64,000 nucleotides of DNA from assembly GCA_003254905.1 (NCBI GenBank), contig QANU01030664.1:6871-70870 (forward strand). Reading direction: 5' to 3'. This DNA comes from Nissolia schottii (lineage: Eukaryota; Streptophyta; Magnoliopsida; Fabales; Fabaceae). Shown piece after piece: positions 1-10,790 of the stretch. A program made the translations under genes and the position numbers. Under the pieces are notes generated by a model that searched no databases, was not told the DNA's origin, and saw nothing but the letters and a program-made list of their open reading frames with translations. Within the stretch, counting starts at the first letter, position 1. Every line of letters starts with the position of its first letter.

Positions 1-612
1 TGATACTAGCTTGCTTCCTTGAGTGATTTGAGAGTGATTTAAGGTGATGAAGAACAAAGGATGATGATTTCACCTTGATGGAGCTTTGGAGAAATTTGGA
101 AAGCTTTAGGTTTTTGGAAGCTTTGGAAGAAATGGAAACTTAGGAAATTTTGGGATGAGGGCTCTGTTTTAGGGGGCTGGCCGTGGCTTTTTCTTTGTCT
201 CATGGCCATGCATAATTCCAATTTTGCCCTTAGTGTTTTAGGTTATGTTTGTTCATTAATTGTTTATGTCCGGACGTCCTAAAAATATTCCGGGCATACC
301 GTTGTGACCTATTAATTATCCCGGTTAATGTTTAAATCTTAAATGAAATATTCTTACATTTAATTTCATATTCATCTATTTTACAGACTCCTGTGAGTCA
401 TAAGGAAATTATAATAAAACCCTAATTTCGATCCGAATGTCACCGGACGTCACGAGATCGTCAAAGAATTATTTTTAACTAATATTACAGAAATAAAATT
501 AATATTTGAATTTGAATTTTATTTTATTTTTATCTCACCTTTTCCTTATTATTATATTTTTAATTCTTCCTTAAATAGCATTTTAATTGAAGGAAAAAGT
601 CGGGTTGTTACA
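1..612 (-). mobile_element. LTR J, 5' portion of a Gypsy-type LTR
   Basis: Read on the minus strand this begins TGTAACAACCCGAC at 612, the same start as the LTR at 63929, and the two stay similar for their first 70 bases. The block at about 275-322 (minus strand GGTATGCCCGGAATATTTTT) is the conserved block found about 250-500 bp into every related LTR here. LTR J begins exactly where the 3' LTR of the neighbouring Athila-like element breaks off, so J probably inserted there; the rest of both lies outside the window. The short ORF at 39-221 has no recognisable domain. Confidence 0.65.
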
Positions 613-2131
613 CAAAACGTAGTAAATGGGGTTAACCTAGGTCGTTTCCCAAAGAAGCAATTTAGAACCAATTAATAGTTAAGTAAATCGGGGGCTTTTG
701 TTTGATGAATTTAAAAGAGATTAAAACGAGAGTAAAACACAATGATAAAAGCAATATCCTGCATATGGCATTAGTAGATCAAGGATTAATTCTCATCAGT
801 TCCTAATTAATTATTCATGAAAGGAGATGTTGTTTATTAGTTGAAATCTCTAACTAATATGCAATTTACTTAAGAAACTATGATCGTCAATCCCTTAAGC
901 ATTTATTAATACAGGTATTAAAACCAAGATCTTAGCATTAAAACCCATATTAATTAAGCACCAATTGCACAACCTAATCAAATTTGATTAGTTCTCCAAA
1001 AGTTCCTTAATCATAGTTTAATAAATCATACAATCATCAAGATTCATTAACTTAGATTAACCTTAACTAATAACATGCAATCGCTATATCATTAATTAAG
1101 GGTGGAACAATTCATGCATAATCAGTAAGCGCAAGACCTCAAATTAATCCAAATCTAGAGTTACCACATGCAAGATATTAAGAAACTACTCCTCCATGAT
1201 TGGAGGACTAAAAACACATAACAAGTAAAGAAAAGGAAATAGTAAATAAAGAGAATGAAAGAGTAAATGGCAATGGAAGATTAAAACAATAGAACCTGGA
1301 TTAAATTCTGCAGAACTTCGTTACAAGTCTTGAAAGAAAAAGGCTTCTACAAAGCACTTTACTAACATAAACCTAAGTGCTTGAAATAAAGTGAAAAAGT
1401 GAAGAAATATGAAAGGGAAAAGAAGATTTTTCGGCCTAGGAGACCTTGGGGGGGAAGGAAGAGATGATGGAAAATGAATGCCTTGGCCTCCTATTTATAG
1501 GCCAAGGTTTGACAGGATCGCTCAGCGATTTTGCACCGCCGCTGAGCGATTTGTGCACTTTCGCTGAGCTATATAGGCGGTGGCGCTGAGCGGCTGAGTC
1601 AGTTTAGGCGGCTTACGCGGCTTCATTAAATGCGCTGGTCAGCTTTTGCAGGGCGGCTCTGAATTCTAAGCTGGCGCCAGGCTGGCGCATTAAATGCGCC
1701 GGTGCAAGTTGGTACTTTCGCTGAGCAGCTAGGGGTTCATCGCTGAGCTATTTGTTCAGTATCGCTGAGCGGTTCTCTCAATTGCGCTGAGCGCTGGCTT
1801 GGTTATCGCTGAGCGGTTACTCGCTTACCGCTGAGCGATTGTATGCTTGTTCTTCTCTTTTGCTCTTTTGCTTCATTCTTCAATGATGGAGTCTTCACTT
1901 CATATCTTCATTGATCCTTTTGCATATTTGTTTCCTGTAACTCAAAATAGAAAACTCCAAAAGAAATATTAATTTCTAAGAGTAAATAATGCCTAATTTT
2001 GCCATTTTTCTCAATTCCTCACACAAAAGGATAATGTGCAAAACATATCAATTAAGTATTTAAACCACACATTTTAGTATGCATTTATTCATTTATAGGA
2101 TAGTAAAATATGGTGGAAAATGCACTTATCA
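613..2131 (-). repeat. 3' LTR of the Athila-like element (about 70 bp missing)
   Basis: Near-identical to 9269-10790. The element end (minus-strand LTR start TGATAAGTGC) is intact at 2131. The opposite end lacks about 70 bp that the other LTR has at 9200-9268 and stops where LTR J starts. It has a minus-strand TATAAATA at 1492-1499 and, upstream of it at about 1515-1840, repeated GCTGAGCG palindromes. Confidence 0.9.
1515..1840. repeat. CCGCTGAGCGG palindrome array in U3
   Basis: About ten full or decayed copies of CGCTGAGCG occur in both orientations. The full motif CCGCTGAGCGG is an 11-bp palindrome around one central base. The array ends next to the TATA box at 1492-1499. The same array is at 10175-10500 in the other LTR, with several C-to-T or G-to-A differences that damage individual copies. 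Confidence 0.8.
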
Positions 2132-2147
2132 AACTACCCCACACTTG
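2132..2147 (-). other. Polypurine tract of the Athila-like element
   Basis: The minus-strand GTGTGGGGTAGTT lies directly against the 3' LTR start. Plus-strand DNA synthesis is primed from such a tract, and its position fixes the LTR boundary. Confidence 0.7.
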
Positions 2148-3644
2148 AACAATTGCATGTCCTCATGCAAGAAATTCAAGAACTTAAGCAAATTCAAAGT
2201 GAAAACTAAGACAAAGATGATGGAAAATATTTTTGGTGTGGCGACACTATTTACATCCCCCCACAAAGCCGCGAAACTCAGGGAGGCACTTAAGCCGACT
2301 CACTAATTACTAAACAACTTGTGCAAAATACATGACAATCCAAAAATTAGAGTATAATTAGACAAAAGATGATATCATTGTGCATTAAAACTAATTTCCT
2401 TGGCATATCAATCATGAACAAAGAATAAGTCAAGGCATGTTAAAATCAATTGGGCCTCACAGGTTAGTGTGTGTCACTCGTCACTCAAAGTATATAGGTT
2501 TATTCATTGCTCTCTCAAACACTACACTAGAGTCGCCTCCATAGACTTGACTTTCTTCTAAGCATCATGGATTACCAAATATATATGTGACATGCATCAA
2601 GAGGTCTTTTAGAGGTTGTAATGGGGCCAAGGTCAAGGTGGGATATTCATATGGCCAGTGAGCTAAAGCCTAGGGCTTAGTAGAATTCATGGCATATGTG
2701 CTTAAATAACGGTGCAAGGACCTTGATCTTCATTAGCTTCTCTTGTCACTGCTTACTCATAGCTTAGGGGAGCATTTCTGTTGGTGCACCTAATTAGTTG
2801 TTTTTGCAAAAGAGTTACACTATTTTTTCCAATTTTTTATTTTTTTTATTTTTTTATATATGGGTATTTTCCAACCAATAGGAGTAATTGTGGTTGCTTT
2901 CCCCCCTACTTGTATGTTACATGGCCTCATGTAACCCCACACTTATTGCTTAGCACATATGAACAGATGGACCATAATTCTCCTAAGCCCTAAAGCTAGG
3001 TGTATCATGATTTTACTTGGTTTAATGGCTCGTAATGGGCTAATTATACAATAAAAGGGTTTAAGGCTCAAAGGGGTTATCAAGGGTCAAATATTCAAGG
3101 TAGGCTCGTATGGATATGTAAGCTAATTGCACAAGAAATGCCTCAATCATATCACATGTCACATACGAAGGTAAAAGTATAATGCAAAGAATCAGGCAAG
3201 TTCTGGACTTGAGCACTAGTGAGTGTACACACAACAAAGACAGGAATGACATGTAGTGTTGTCATTCGATAAATGGCTCAACAGCTTACCAGGTAATATT
3301 TTCAATTAATTAGAACATGCCCAGATTTATACAATGCTCAATCAAGCATAATGCCACAATAAAACATAACAATGCACATTGCACAAATCAATCATCCACT
3401 AGTCTAAATTATACCTAATTGATGAATTTCACAAGTAATGCATAGTTAAAACTCTTAACTTCCCCACCCCACACTTGAAGAATTGTACTAGCTTTGATGC
3501 ACAAAACAGGGAAAGAAAGAAAAGATAAAGATAAAATAAATAAATAAAGGAAAAGGAAAGAAAAGCTCACAAACGGTGGGTTGTCTCCCACCCAGCACTT
3601 TTGTTTAACGTCTTTAAGTTGGACGTTGATAGCAGCTTTGTTGG
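2148..3644 (-). other. Non-coding 3' region of the Athila-like element
   Basis: About 1.5 kb between the integrase stop and the purine tract. Athila relatives can carry an env-like ORF here; I find none, only short ORFs with no recognisable domain. The one structure I can support is the hairpin at 3575-3592. Confidence 0.6.
3575..3592 (-). other. Conserved hairpin downstream of pol
   Basis: The stem GGTGGG with CCCACC closes a six-base loop, minus-strand AGACAA. It is preceded on the minus strand by GACGTTAAAC. The gag-only element has the same arrangement at 45489-45524 with stem CTGGG/CCCAG, so one stem pair has changed on both sides. Confidence 0.55.
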
Positions 3645-5081
3645 TCATGGGATGGCAAGGAATTGAACCTCCACTTCCTCTTGGAGATTTCCAGCAATGT
3701 CGTGACACGGCTTAAGACGATGTCCATTGACTGCGAACGTACTAGCTGTCTTTGGATCCTTAAGCTCAATTTTACCGTACGAGTGTACCTTGGTAATCAC
3801 ATAGGGACCATCCCACTGAGATCGGAGCTTTTCAGGCATGAGTTTGAGCCTAGAGTTGTAAAGAAGCACCAATTGTCCTTCTTGAAAAGATTTGCGTAGA
3901 ATGTGCTTATCATGGAATAACTTGGTTTTTTCCTTGTAGAGCCGGGAATTCTCGTATGCATCCAACCGGAGTTCTTCCAATTGTTGGAGTTGTAATTTCC
4001 GGTGGCTCCCAGCTTGTTCTAAATCCATGTTGCATTGTTTTACAGCCCAATATGCTCGGTGCTCCAATTCTACTAGCAGGTGGCAAGGCTTACCAAATAC
4101 CAGTCGAAATGGACTCATCCCAATGGGAGTCTTGTATGCGGTCCTACAGGCCCAAAGAGCATCCTCCAAACGTAACGACCAGACTTTCCTGTTTGGCTTG
4201 ACCATTTTCTCCAGGATTCCTTTGATCTCCCGGTTAGACACTTCTGCTTGCCCGTTAGTTTGGGGATGGTAGGGAGTGGATACCTTATGAACAACCCCGT
4301 ATTTACGGAGCAAAGCTTTCATGCGCCAGTTACAAAAATGTGTTCCCTGGTCACTAACAATCGCTCGCGGCATTCCAAACCTACAAAATATATTAGACCG
4401 AACAAAAGACACAACTATGGCAGCATCGTTAGTCCGAGTGGCAATTGCTTCTATCCATTTGGACACATAGTCTACAGCCAAAAGGATATAAGTATAACCG
4501 TGAGAGACAGGAAATGGGCCCATGAAATCAATCCCCCAAACATCAAAAATTTCGCAAAATAATAGTGGTTGTTAGGGCATTTCATTCCTCCAAGTAATGT
4601 TACCTGTTCTTTGACATTGTTCACATGATTTACAGAATTCATAGGCATCTTTAAATAATGAAGGCCAATAAAATCCTGAATCTAAAACCTTTCTGGCTGT
4701 GTGTTGGGGTCCAAAGTGGCCACCACTTGCAAATGTATGACAAAATTTGAGAATGGACTCAAACTCAGAGCTTGGAACACATCGCCTAATTACTTGGTCA
4801 CTGCCAAGTTTCCAAAGATAGGGATCCTCCCATAAATAATACTTAGCATCGCTCTTTAGCTTTGCTAATTGGGTTTTTGAAAAATTTGGGGGCCCTTTAT
4901 TCGAGACCAAGTAATTTACGATATCTGCATACCAAGGTCTTTCAGATATCATTAACAGGGAATCATCGGGGAAGTCATCCCAGAGTAGAAATGGATTGGC
5001 TGAGATGTGCGTTAGGCGACTTAGATGGTCTGCTACTAGGTTTTCTGCTCCACTTTTATCTTTAATTTCTAAATCGAATTC
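3645..5081 (-). pseudogene. Integrase of the Athila-like element
   Basis: Integrase inserts the cDNA into host DNA. An N-terminal HHCC zinc-binding region lies in the 4572-4952 segment (HFGPQH then CKSC). The catalytic core lies in 3645-4523: first Asp in [10 protein letters not shown], second in VSDQGTHF, and the Glu in [12 protein letters not shown], giving a D,D-35-E-type core. The C-terminal part contains [11 protein letters not shown], the GPF/Y-like module; there is no chromodomain. In-frame TAA stops lie at 5082-5084 (end of RNase H) and 4572-4574 (between the zinc region and the core), each explicable by one C-to-T change in a glutamine codon. The stop after the C-terminal domain (3645-3647) looks like the natural end of the polyprotein. 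Confidence 0.88.
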
Positions 5082-5813
5082 TTAGAGCAATAGCATCCAT
5101 CTAATGAGCCTTGGTTTAGCCTCAGGTTTTTTCAGAAGGTACTTTAGAGCTGCGTGATCTGTGTACACCACCACTTTAGAACCAAGCAAATAAGATTGGA
5201 ATTTATCAAGAGCAAACACTATAGCTAAAAGTTCATTTTTTGTAGTGGTGTAGTTAGATTGTGCGGCATCCAAAGTCCTTGAGGCATAAGCTATGACATG
5301 AGGAAACTTACCAACTCGTTGGGAAAGCACAACACCTACAGCACGGGCCAATGCATCACACATTATTTCAAATGGCAACCCCCATTCTGGCGGTTGGATG
5401 AAAGGGGTTGTCGTCAAGGCATGCTTTAAGGTGTCGAACGCTTCCTTGCACGTATCATCAAAAACAAAGTATGTGTCTTTGTGCAACAGGGAGGTAAGGG
5501 GATTAGCGATTTTGCTAAAGTCCTTGATGAATCTTCTGTAAAAACCTGCATGGCCAAGGAAAGAACGAATCTCCCACACACATGCGGGGTAAGGCAAAGA
5601 AGAAATAGCATCTATTTTGGCAGGGTCGACAGCAATTCCCTTGCTAGAGACTACGTGCCCTAAAACTATACCTTGTTGAACCATAAAGTGACATTTTTCA
5701 TAATTTAGGACAAGGTTAGTTTCAATGCAACGTTGAAGTACTCTAGCAAGGCTATTTAAACAAGAATCAAAAGATGTTCCAAAAACAGTAAAGTCATCCA
5801 TAAAAACTTCCAT
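5082..5813 (-). pseudogene. Reverse transcriptase C-terminal part and RNase H
   Basis: This segment starts just before the RT active site FMDDF (5790-5804), the Gypsy variant of YxDD. It continues through RT thumb/connection ([20 protein letters not shown]) into RNase H. RNase H acidic residues are visible in [25 protein letters not shown] and [13 protein letters not shown]. The usual DAS triplet reads DAL. It is one frame away from the upstream RT segment because of a one-base excess in a ten-T run (5831-5840), and ends at a premature TAA (5082-5084). It would make the RNA/DNA hybrid and degrade its RNA strand in a virus-like particle, but cannot be read through as it stands. Confidence 0.88.
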
Positions 5814-6474
5814 GCAATCTTCCAGAAAATAAAAAAAAAATACTCATCATACAGCGTTGGAATGTAGCAGGTGCATTGCAGAGTCCAAATGGCATCCTTC
5901 GATACGCAAATGTACCAAAGGAACATGTGAAGGTGGTCTTTTCTTGATCCTCCAGGGCAATGTGAATCTGGAAATAACCTGTATAACCATCAAAAAAATA
6001 GTAATGAGATTTACTTGCCAGTCTTTCAAGCATTTGGTCAATGAAGGGCAGGGGGTAGTGATCCTTGCGGGTGGCGTTATTGAGGCGTTGATAATCAATG
6101 GAAACCTGCCAGCTATTTTGCACTCTAGTGGGGATCAACTCATTGTTCTCATTCTTTACCATAGTGATTCCAGATTTCTTCGGGACCACTTGCACTGGGC
6201 TTACCCACTCACTGTCTGAAATAGGATAGATAATGCCAGCTTTTAAAAGCTTCATTACTTCCTTTTTCACAACATCCTGAATAAGTGGATTAAGCCATCT
6301 CTGCAGTTGTCTAACTGGCTTTGCCCCTTCTTCTAGAAGTATTCTATGTGTACATGTGGAAGGGCTAATACCAGTGATGTCGTCTATGGTCCACCCAATG
6401 GCTTTCTTGTGCTTCTTGAGTACATCGACCAATCTTTCATCCTACTGAGAGGAGAGATCATTTGCTATAATCAC
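5794..6474 (-). pseudogene. Reverse transcriptase fingers and palm
   Basis: Visible RT motifs are ISDSEWVSPVQVVPKKSG, WQVSIDYQRLN, HYPLPFIDQMLERLA, YFQIHIALEDQEKTTF and RRMPFGLCNAPATFQRCM, in the order expected for Ty3/Gypsy RT. Upstream, AIGWTIDDITGISPS is typical of the segment just before RT in plant Gypsy elements. A TAG interrupts at 6442-6444. A one-base loss near 6474-6478 puts this segment out of frame with the upstream linker. At the other end the run of ten Ts shifts the frame just before the active site. The reading frame is therefore closed on both sides. Confidence 0.9.
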
Positions 6475-6845
6475 TGTAGCGAGTCATCCTCTCCTAGGAA
6501 AGTGTACTTGAGATGAGAAGGAAGAGCCTTCAATCCTGGACCTGCTGCTTTATTGTCTGTTCCTGCAACTTTACTTAATTCTAAAACAGGAGATACATTA
6601 AGCATATCAAATTTAGAATTCACAAAATTATTATCCAGACCTTCTTGGAGAGACTCATCTATTTCTTTACAGTTAGAACACAAGTTACTGACTCTATCAC
6701 GATTAGGGCATTCAAATTCAGGTGTTAATTCTAGCATTTTATCAGCCCATATATCATAAGTATCCAAAATTAAAAAGTCAATAACATCAATTTGAAAAAC
6801 TGAATGTTCCTCCGAAGGGTAATGCATTGCCGCAGGTAAACCAAA
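6471..6845 (-). pseudogene. Protease-RT linker of the polyprotein
   Basis: A 118-codon open segment (6471-6827) is in frame with the protease region but separated from it by TAA at 6846-6848. It has no catalytic motif. MHYPSEEHSVFQIDVID and LKYTFLGEDD resemble the protease-RT spacer of plant Gypsy polyproteins. It ends in TGA at 6471-6473 because of the adjacent frameshift. It is a spacer rather than a separate gene. Confidence 0.7.
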
Positions 6846-7811
6846 TTACACATGCATATCTCCGCATTCCATAGATAATGTACCAGCATGTACATCAATC
6901 TTAGCCCGTGCAGTTTTTAAAAATGGGCGTCCTAAGATTAATGTTGGCTGGTTGACGTGACTGTCATTTTCCATTTCTAATACATAGAAATCTGCGGGAA
7001 ATATTAAATCGTTTACCTTAACTAAGACATCTTCCAAGATACCTTCTGGTCGAGCGGTACTACGGTTGGCAAGTTGTATGATTAATCCAGTCGGCTTGAG
7101 CGTTCCCGTGTACAAAGATTTGTAAATGGACTTCGGCATAACATTGATTGCTGCTCCTAAATCTACCAAGGCCTTTGTAAATAATCTTTGTCCTATAACA
7201 CAAGGAACTAAAAACGTACCTGGGTCTGTGCACTTAGGAGGTAATGGACTGGATTTGATGATAGATGATACATTTGCACCCATGCTGACTTGTGCGGTGT
7301 CTTTCAACCTTCCCTTGTTGGTGCACAAGTCCTTCAAGAACTTTGCATACTTGGGGATTTGTCTAATTACCTCCAGCAGGGGAATATTTACTTCCACTCT
7401 CCGAAATGTCTCCAAAAATTCTTTTTCTAGTTGAAGTGTAGCTGCGGACTTAGGTTTGGGACCTTTGTGCGGGAAGGGAAGTGGGACAGGTTCTTCTCCT
7501 GTCTGCAGTGGTTCCGGACACCTGTTAGATTCTTTGGTCTGCTTCAAGCCTTCTGCTCCAATGTCACTGCTAGAGTCTTCTTCTTCGGCTTTTCTTCCGG
7601 AGTCTTTTTCTTCAATGTGACCATCAGAGTCTTCAGAATCTTCAACCTGCGGTGCCTGCAAAATAGTACCAGATCTTAAGGTGATAGCACTTACATTTGC
7701 TCTAGGGTTTGGAACAGTCTAAGAGGGAAGATGGGATGAGCTGCTCGGTTGTGGCTGCTTGCTTGAATGGATTTCATTCTGTATTGCTGACAAGGCAGCC
7801 ACGTACTTCTT
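6846..7811 (-). pseudogene. Aspartic protease region of the polyprotein
   Basis: The retropepsin active site reads DLGAAINVMP, the DLGA form common in plant Gypsy elements in place of D[ST]GA. LILGRPFLKTARAKIDV follows as the flap/second hydrophobic motif. Between gag and protease the frame contains VSAITLRSG, a linker signature of plant Gag-Pol. It is in the same frame as gag, so gag and pol were one continuous ORF. TAG codons at 7812-7814 and 7719-7721 now separate them; both follow a serine codon and both are explained by C-to-T at CAG. The acidic segment at about 7540-7650 (EDSEDSDGHIEEKDSG) is low-complexity. Confidence 0.85.
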
Positions 7812-9104
7812 CTAGGAAGCCTGCATGTCCTGCATCATTTTTAACATTTCTTGTAGCATAGGATTCTTAGATGTAGGGGCAGCTTGTGGAAGTTGTGGAG
7901 AATGATGGAACTGTTGTTGGGGCGTGGGTTGGAATTGTTGTTGTGACCTCTGCGGAGGAGGCACATATCTTCTTTGTTGTTGTGGGAATGGTTTGGCTTG
8001 GGGTTGCGGATTCAGCGTGTTTGAGTTGTTACTCCATTTGAATGCCGGGTTGTCCTTCCAGCCTGGGTTGTAGGTATTGTTGTAGGGATCATACCTCTGC
8101 TGGTTGGACTGATTGGGCTTACCCGGAAACATGGCCGCAACTGTGGAAGTCTCGTCCTTGAGTAGTGGACATTGCTCGGGGGAGTGTGAGATGCCATCAG
8201 GGCAGAGAGAGCATACTGCTTGAGTTTGGTGTCCCATAGCTAGAACACTAACCATGTCTGCCAATTTGTCAACTTTTTCTGTAAGAGACACGAACTCATT
8301 GTTTGGGCGGTCAACAGTAACTTCATATGCTCCTCTGGTATTCCAGTTAGCTCGTATCTCGTATCTAGAATGATCAGCCATCCCACTGGTCAACTGTCTG
8401 GCCTCCTCTGGTGTTTTTCTGTTCTTTAGAATACCACTAGCAGCTGAATCAATCCATTTCCGGTCCATGAGACTAAGACCTTCATAGAAGTGCTCCAAAA
8501 GTTGTATGTCAGTGAACCCATGGTGAGGACACATGTCGCACAAACTTTGGAATCTCTCCCAATATTCTCCTACGGTCTTGTCTGGTCTCTGTTGGATTCC
8601 AGAAATCTCCTTCCGTAGAGTGAACACTCGGCTAGCTAGGAAATATTTTTCAAGGAACAGTTTCTTCAGGCCCAGCCAACTGTTTACTGCCTGGTGCGGA
8701 ATACTGTAATACCAGTCTCGGGCCGCACCCTCCAAAGAGAATGGAAAAGCTTTAAGCTTTACCAAGTCCGGTGTGGCGGACTGAGATCTCATAGTATTAC
8801 ATGTCATCACAAACACCTTCAGATGGCGGTGCGGGTTTTCTGACGGCAAGCAATCGAACTTTATTTCAAAGTCCACGGCATCGTCAGGGAAAACTACACC
8901 AGATGGCTCATAAGAATAATCAGGGGCGGCCAACTGGCCCCAAGTCTGAGCAGGATTTGCCATGATACCTGTCACAGAAATAGTATTATCAGTAGTAAAA
9001 GGGGGTTCTCTTTGTTGCCTCGATTCTTGCCTTAGTCTCCTTAGCGTTCTTTCGATTTCGGGATCAAAATCGACTAAGGTAAGGTCAGGCAAGGAACGAG
9101 TCAT
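7812..9104 (-). CDS. Gag capsid protein of the Athila-like element
   Basis: A 430-codon frame starts at ATG 9102-9104, 74 bp inside the primer-binding site. The retrotransposon gag domain is seen in the middle third (AAPDYSYEPSGVVF; ARDWYYSIP; LGLKKLFLEKYF; REISGIQQRPDKTVGEYWERF; LLEHFYEGL). A zinc-knuckle-like CSLCPDGISHSPEQC (CX2CX5HX4C, one residue longer than the canonical knuckle) follows, then a Gln/Pro-rich tail. Gag would form the particle that packages the RNA. It is the only module without an internal lesion. Its terminal TAG probably replaces an in-frame sense codon leading into the protease. Confidence 0.88.
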   Translation of the reverse strand: MTRSLPDLTLVDFDPEIERTLRRLRQESRQQREPPFTTDNTISVTGIMANPAQTWGQLAAPDYSYEPSGVVFPDDAVDFEIKFDCLPSENPHRHLKVFVMTCNTMRSQSATPDLVKLKAFPFSLEGAARDWYYSIPHQAVNSWLGLKKLFLEKYFLASRVFTLRKEISGIQQRPDKTVGEYWERFQSLCDMCPHHGFTDIQLLEHFYEGLSLMDRKWIDSAASGILKNRKTPEEARQLTSGMADHSRYEIRANWNTRGAYEVTVDRPNNEFVSLTEKVDKLADMVSVLAMGHQTQAVCSLCPDGISHSPEQCPLLKDETSTVAAMFPGKPNQSNQQRYDPYNNTYNPGWKDNPAFKWSNNSNTLNPQPQAKPFPQQQRRYVPPPQRSQQQFQPTPQQQFHHSPQLPQAAPTSKNPMLQEMLKMMQDMQAS

Positions 9105-9177
9105 ACATGAGAACTGAAACTAAATAACAAAAAGAAAAAGAAAGGAAGAGAGAAGAAAAGGGTTTGGCTAAATTAAT

Positions 9178-9195
9178 TCCCCGGCAACGGCGCCA
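9178..9195 (-). other. Primer-binding site, tRNA-Asp
   Basis: The minus strand reads TGGCGCCGTTGCCGGGGA, an 18-base complement to the 3' end of plant tRNA-Asp including CCA. It lies a few bases inside the LTR end at 9200. Confidence 0.85.
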
Positions 9196-10150
9196 AATTT
9201 GACGCTCACCAAAACGTCGTTAGATTTTAGTGCACGATCAAATAATAATTTATAAACCAAGAAAACCCCAAAAACGTAGTAAAGGGGGTTAACCTAGGTC
9301 GTTTCCCAAAGAAGCAATTTAGAACCAATTAATAGTTAAGTAAATCGGGGGGTTTTGTTTGATGAATTTAAAAGAGATTAAAACGAGAGTAAAACACAAT
9401 GATAAAAGCAATATCCTGCATATGGCATTACTAGATCAAGGATTAATTCTCATCGGTTCCTAATTAATTATTTATGAAAGGAGATGTTGTTTATTAGTTG
9501 AAATCTCTAACTAATATGCAATTTACTTAAGAAACTACGATCGTCAATCCCTTAAGCATTTATTAATACAGGTATTAAAACCAAGATCTTAGCATTAAAA
9601 CCCATATTAATTAAGCACCAATTGCACAACCTAATTAAATCTGATTAGTTCTCCAAAAGTTCCTTAATCATAGTTTAATAAATCATACAATCGTCAAGAT
9701 TCATTAACTTAGATTAACCTTAACTAATAACATGCAATCGCTATATCATTAATTAAGGGTGGAACAATTCATGCATAATCAGTAAGCGCAAGACCTCAAA
9801 TTAATCCAAATCTAGAGTTACCACATGCAAGATATTAAGAAACTACTCCTCCATGATTGGAGGACTAAAAACTCATAACAAGTAAAGAAAAGGAAAGAGT
9901 AAATAAAGAGAATGAAAGAGTAAATGGCAATGGAAGATTAAAACAACAGAACCTGGATTAAATTCGGCAGAACTTCGTTACAAGTCTTGAAAGAAAAAGG
10001 CTTCTACAAAGCACTTTACTAACATAAACCTAAGTGCTTGAAATAAAGTGTAAAAAGTGAAGAAATATGAAAGGGAAAAGAAGAGTTTTCGGCCTACGAG
10101 ACCTTGCGGGGGGAAGGAAGAGATGATGGAAAATGAATGCCTTGGCCTCC

Positions 10151-10158
10151 TATTTATA
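10151..10158 (-). promoter_or_regulatory. TATA box of the Athila-like 5' LTR
   Basis: Minus-strand TATAAATA in the context GGCCTATAAATAGGAGG, immediately downstream of the palindrome array. The same core is at 1492-1499 and, in the gag-only element, at 42773-42780. Confidence 0.7.
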
Positions 10159-10174
10159 GGCCAAGGTTCGACAG

Positions 10175-10500
10175 GATCGCTCAGTGGTTTTGAACCGCCG
10201 CTGAGCGATTTGTGCACTTTCGCTGAGCGATATAGGCGGTGGCGCTGAGCGGCTGAGTCAATTTAGGCGGCTTACGCGGCTTCATTAAATGCGCTGGTCA
10301 GCTTTTGCAGGGCGGCTCTGAATTCTGAGCTGGCGCCAGGCTGGTGTATTAAATGCGTCGGTGTAAGTTGGTACTTTCACTGAGCGGCTAGGGGTTCATC
10401 GATGAGCTATTTGTTCAGTATCACTGAGCGGTTCTCTCAATTGTGCTGAGCGCTGGCTTGGTTATCGTTGAGCAGTTACTCGCTTACCGCTGAGCGATTG
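10175..10500. repeat. CCGCTGAGCGG palindrome array in U3 (second copy)
   Basis: Counterpart of 1515-1840. Complete or near-complete copies are visible near 10197, 10219, 10241, 10424, 10448 and 10487. It sits within 20 bp upstream of the TATA box in transcription order. Confidence 0.75.
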
Positions 10501-10790
10501 TATGCTTGTTCTCCTCTTTTGCTCTTTTGCTTCATTCTTCAATGATGGAGTCTTCACTTCATATCTTCATTGATCCTTTTGCACATTTGTTTCCTGTAAC
10601 TCAAAATAGAAATCTCCAAAAGAAATATTAATTTCTAAGAGTAAATAATGCCTAATTTTGCCGTTTTTCTCAATTCCTCACACAAAAGGATAATGTGCAA
10701 AACATATCAATTAAGTATTTAAACCACACATTTTAGTATGCATTTATTCATTTATAGGATAGTAAAATAGGGTGGAAAATGCACTTATCA

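Larger units (their letters stand above)
613..10790 (-). mobile_element. Athila-like Ty3/Gypsy retrotransposon, nearly complete but defective
   Basis: Order along the minus strand: 5' LTR (9200-10790), primer-binding site for tRNA-Asp, gag, protease, reverse transcriptase, RNase H, integrase, a non-coding 3' region, a purine tract, and a 3' LTR (613-2131). The pol order RT-RNaseH-integrase makes it Ty3/Gypsy. The FMDDF active-site variant, the tRNA-Asp primer, LTRs starting TGATAAGTGC and the lack of a chromodomain fit the Athila/Tat branch (known for these families; assignment inferred). By eye the LTRs differ at roughly 2-4% of sites, so insertion was recent, yet every coding module is broken. 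The 5' end abuts LTR K at 10791. The far end is cut by LTR J, so no target-site duplication can be checked. Confidence 0.85.
9200..10790 (-). repeat. 5' LTR of the Athila-like element (1591 bp)
   Basis: On the minus strand the LTR starts TGATAAGTGC at 10790 and ends GGTGAGCGTCA at 9200, so it has TG...CA ends. The U3 carries the palindrome array at 10175-10500, then TATAAATA at 10151-10158; transcription is expected toward lower coordinates. It is the full-length copy, the other LTR lacking its last 70 bp. Confidence 0.9.

Noticed and set aside
2132..3644. An env-like ORF after integrase in the Athila-like element
   Set aside because: No ORF longer than about 100 codons, and no signal peptide or transmembrane segment in the right frame and strand.
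9978..10248. ORFs on both strands within the Athila-like LTR
   Set aside because: They cover the TATA box and U3 array, and are not open in the other LTR copy at 1200-1560.
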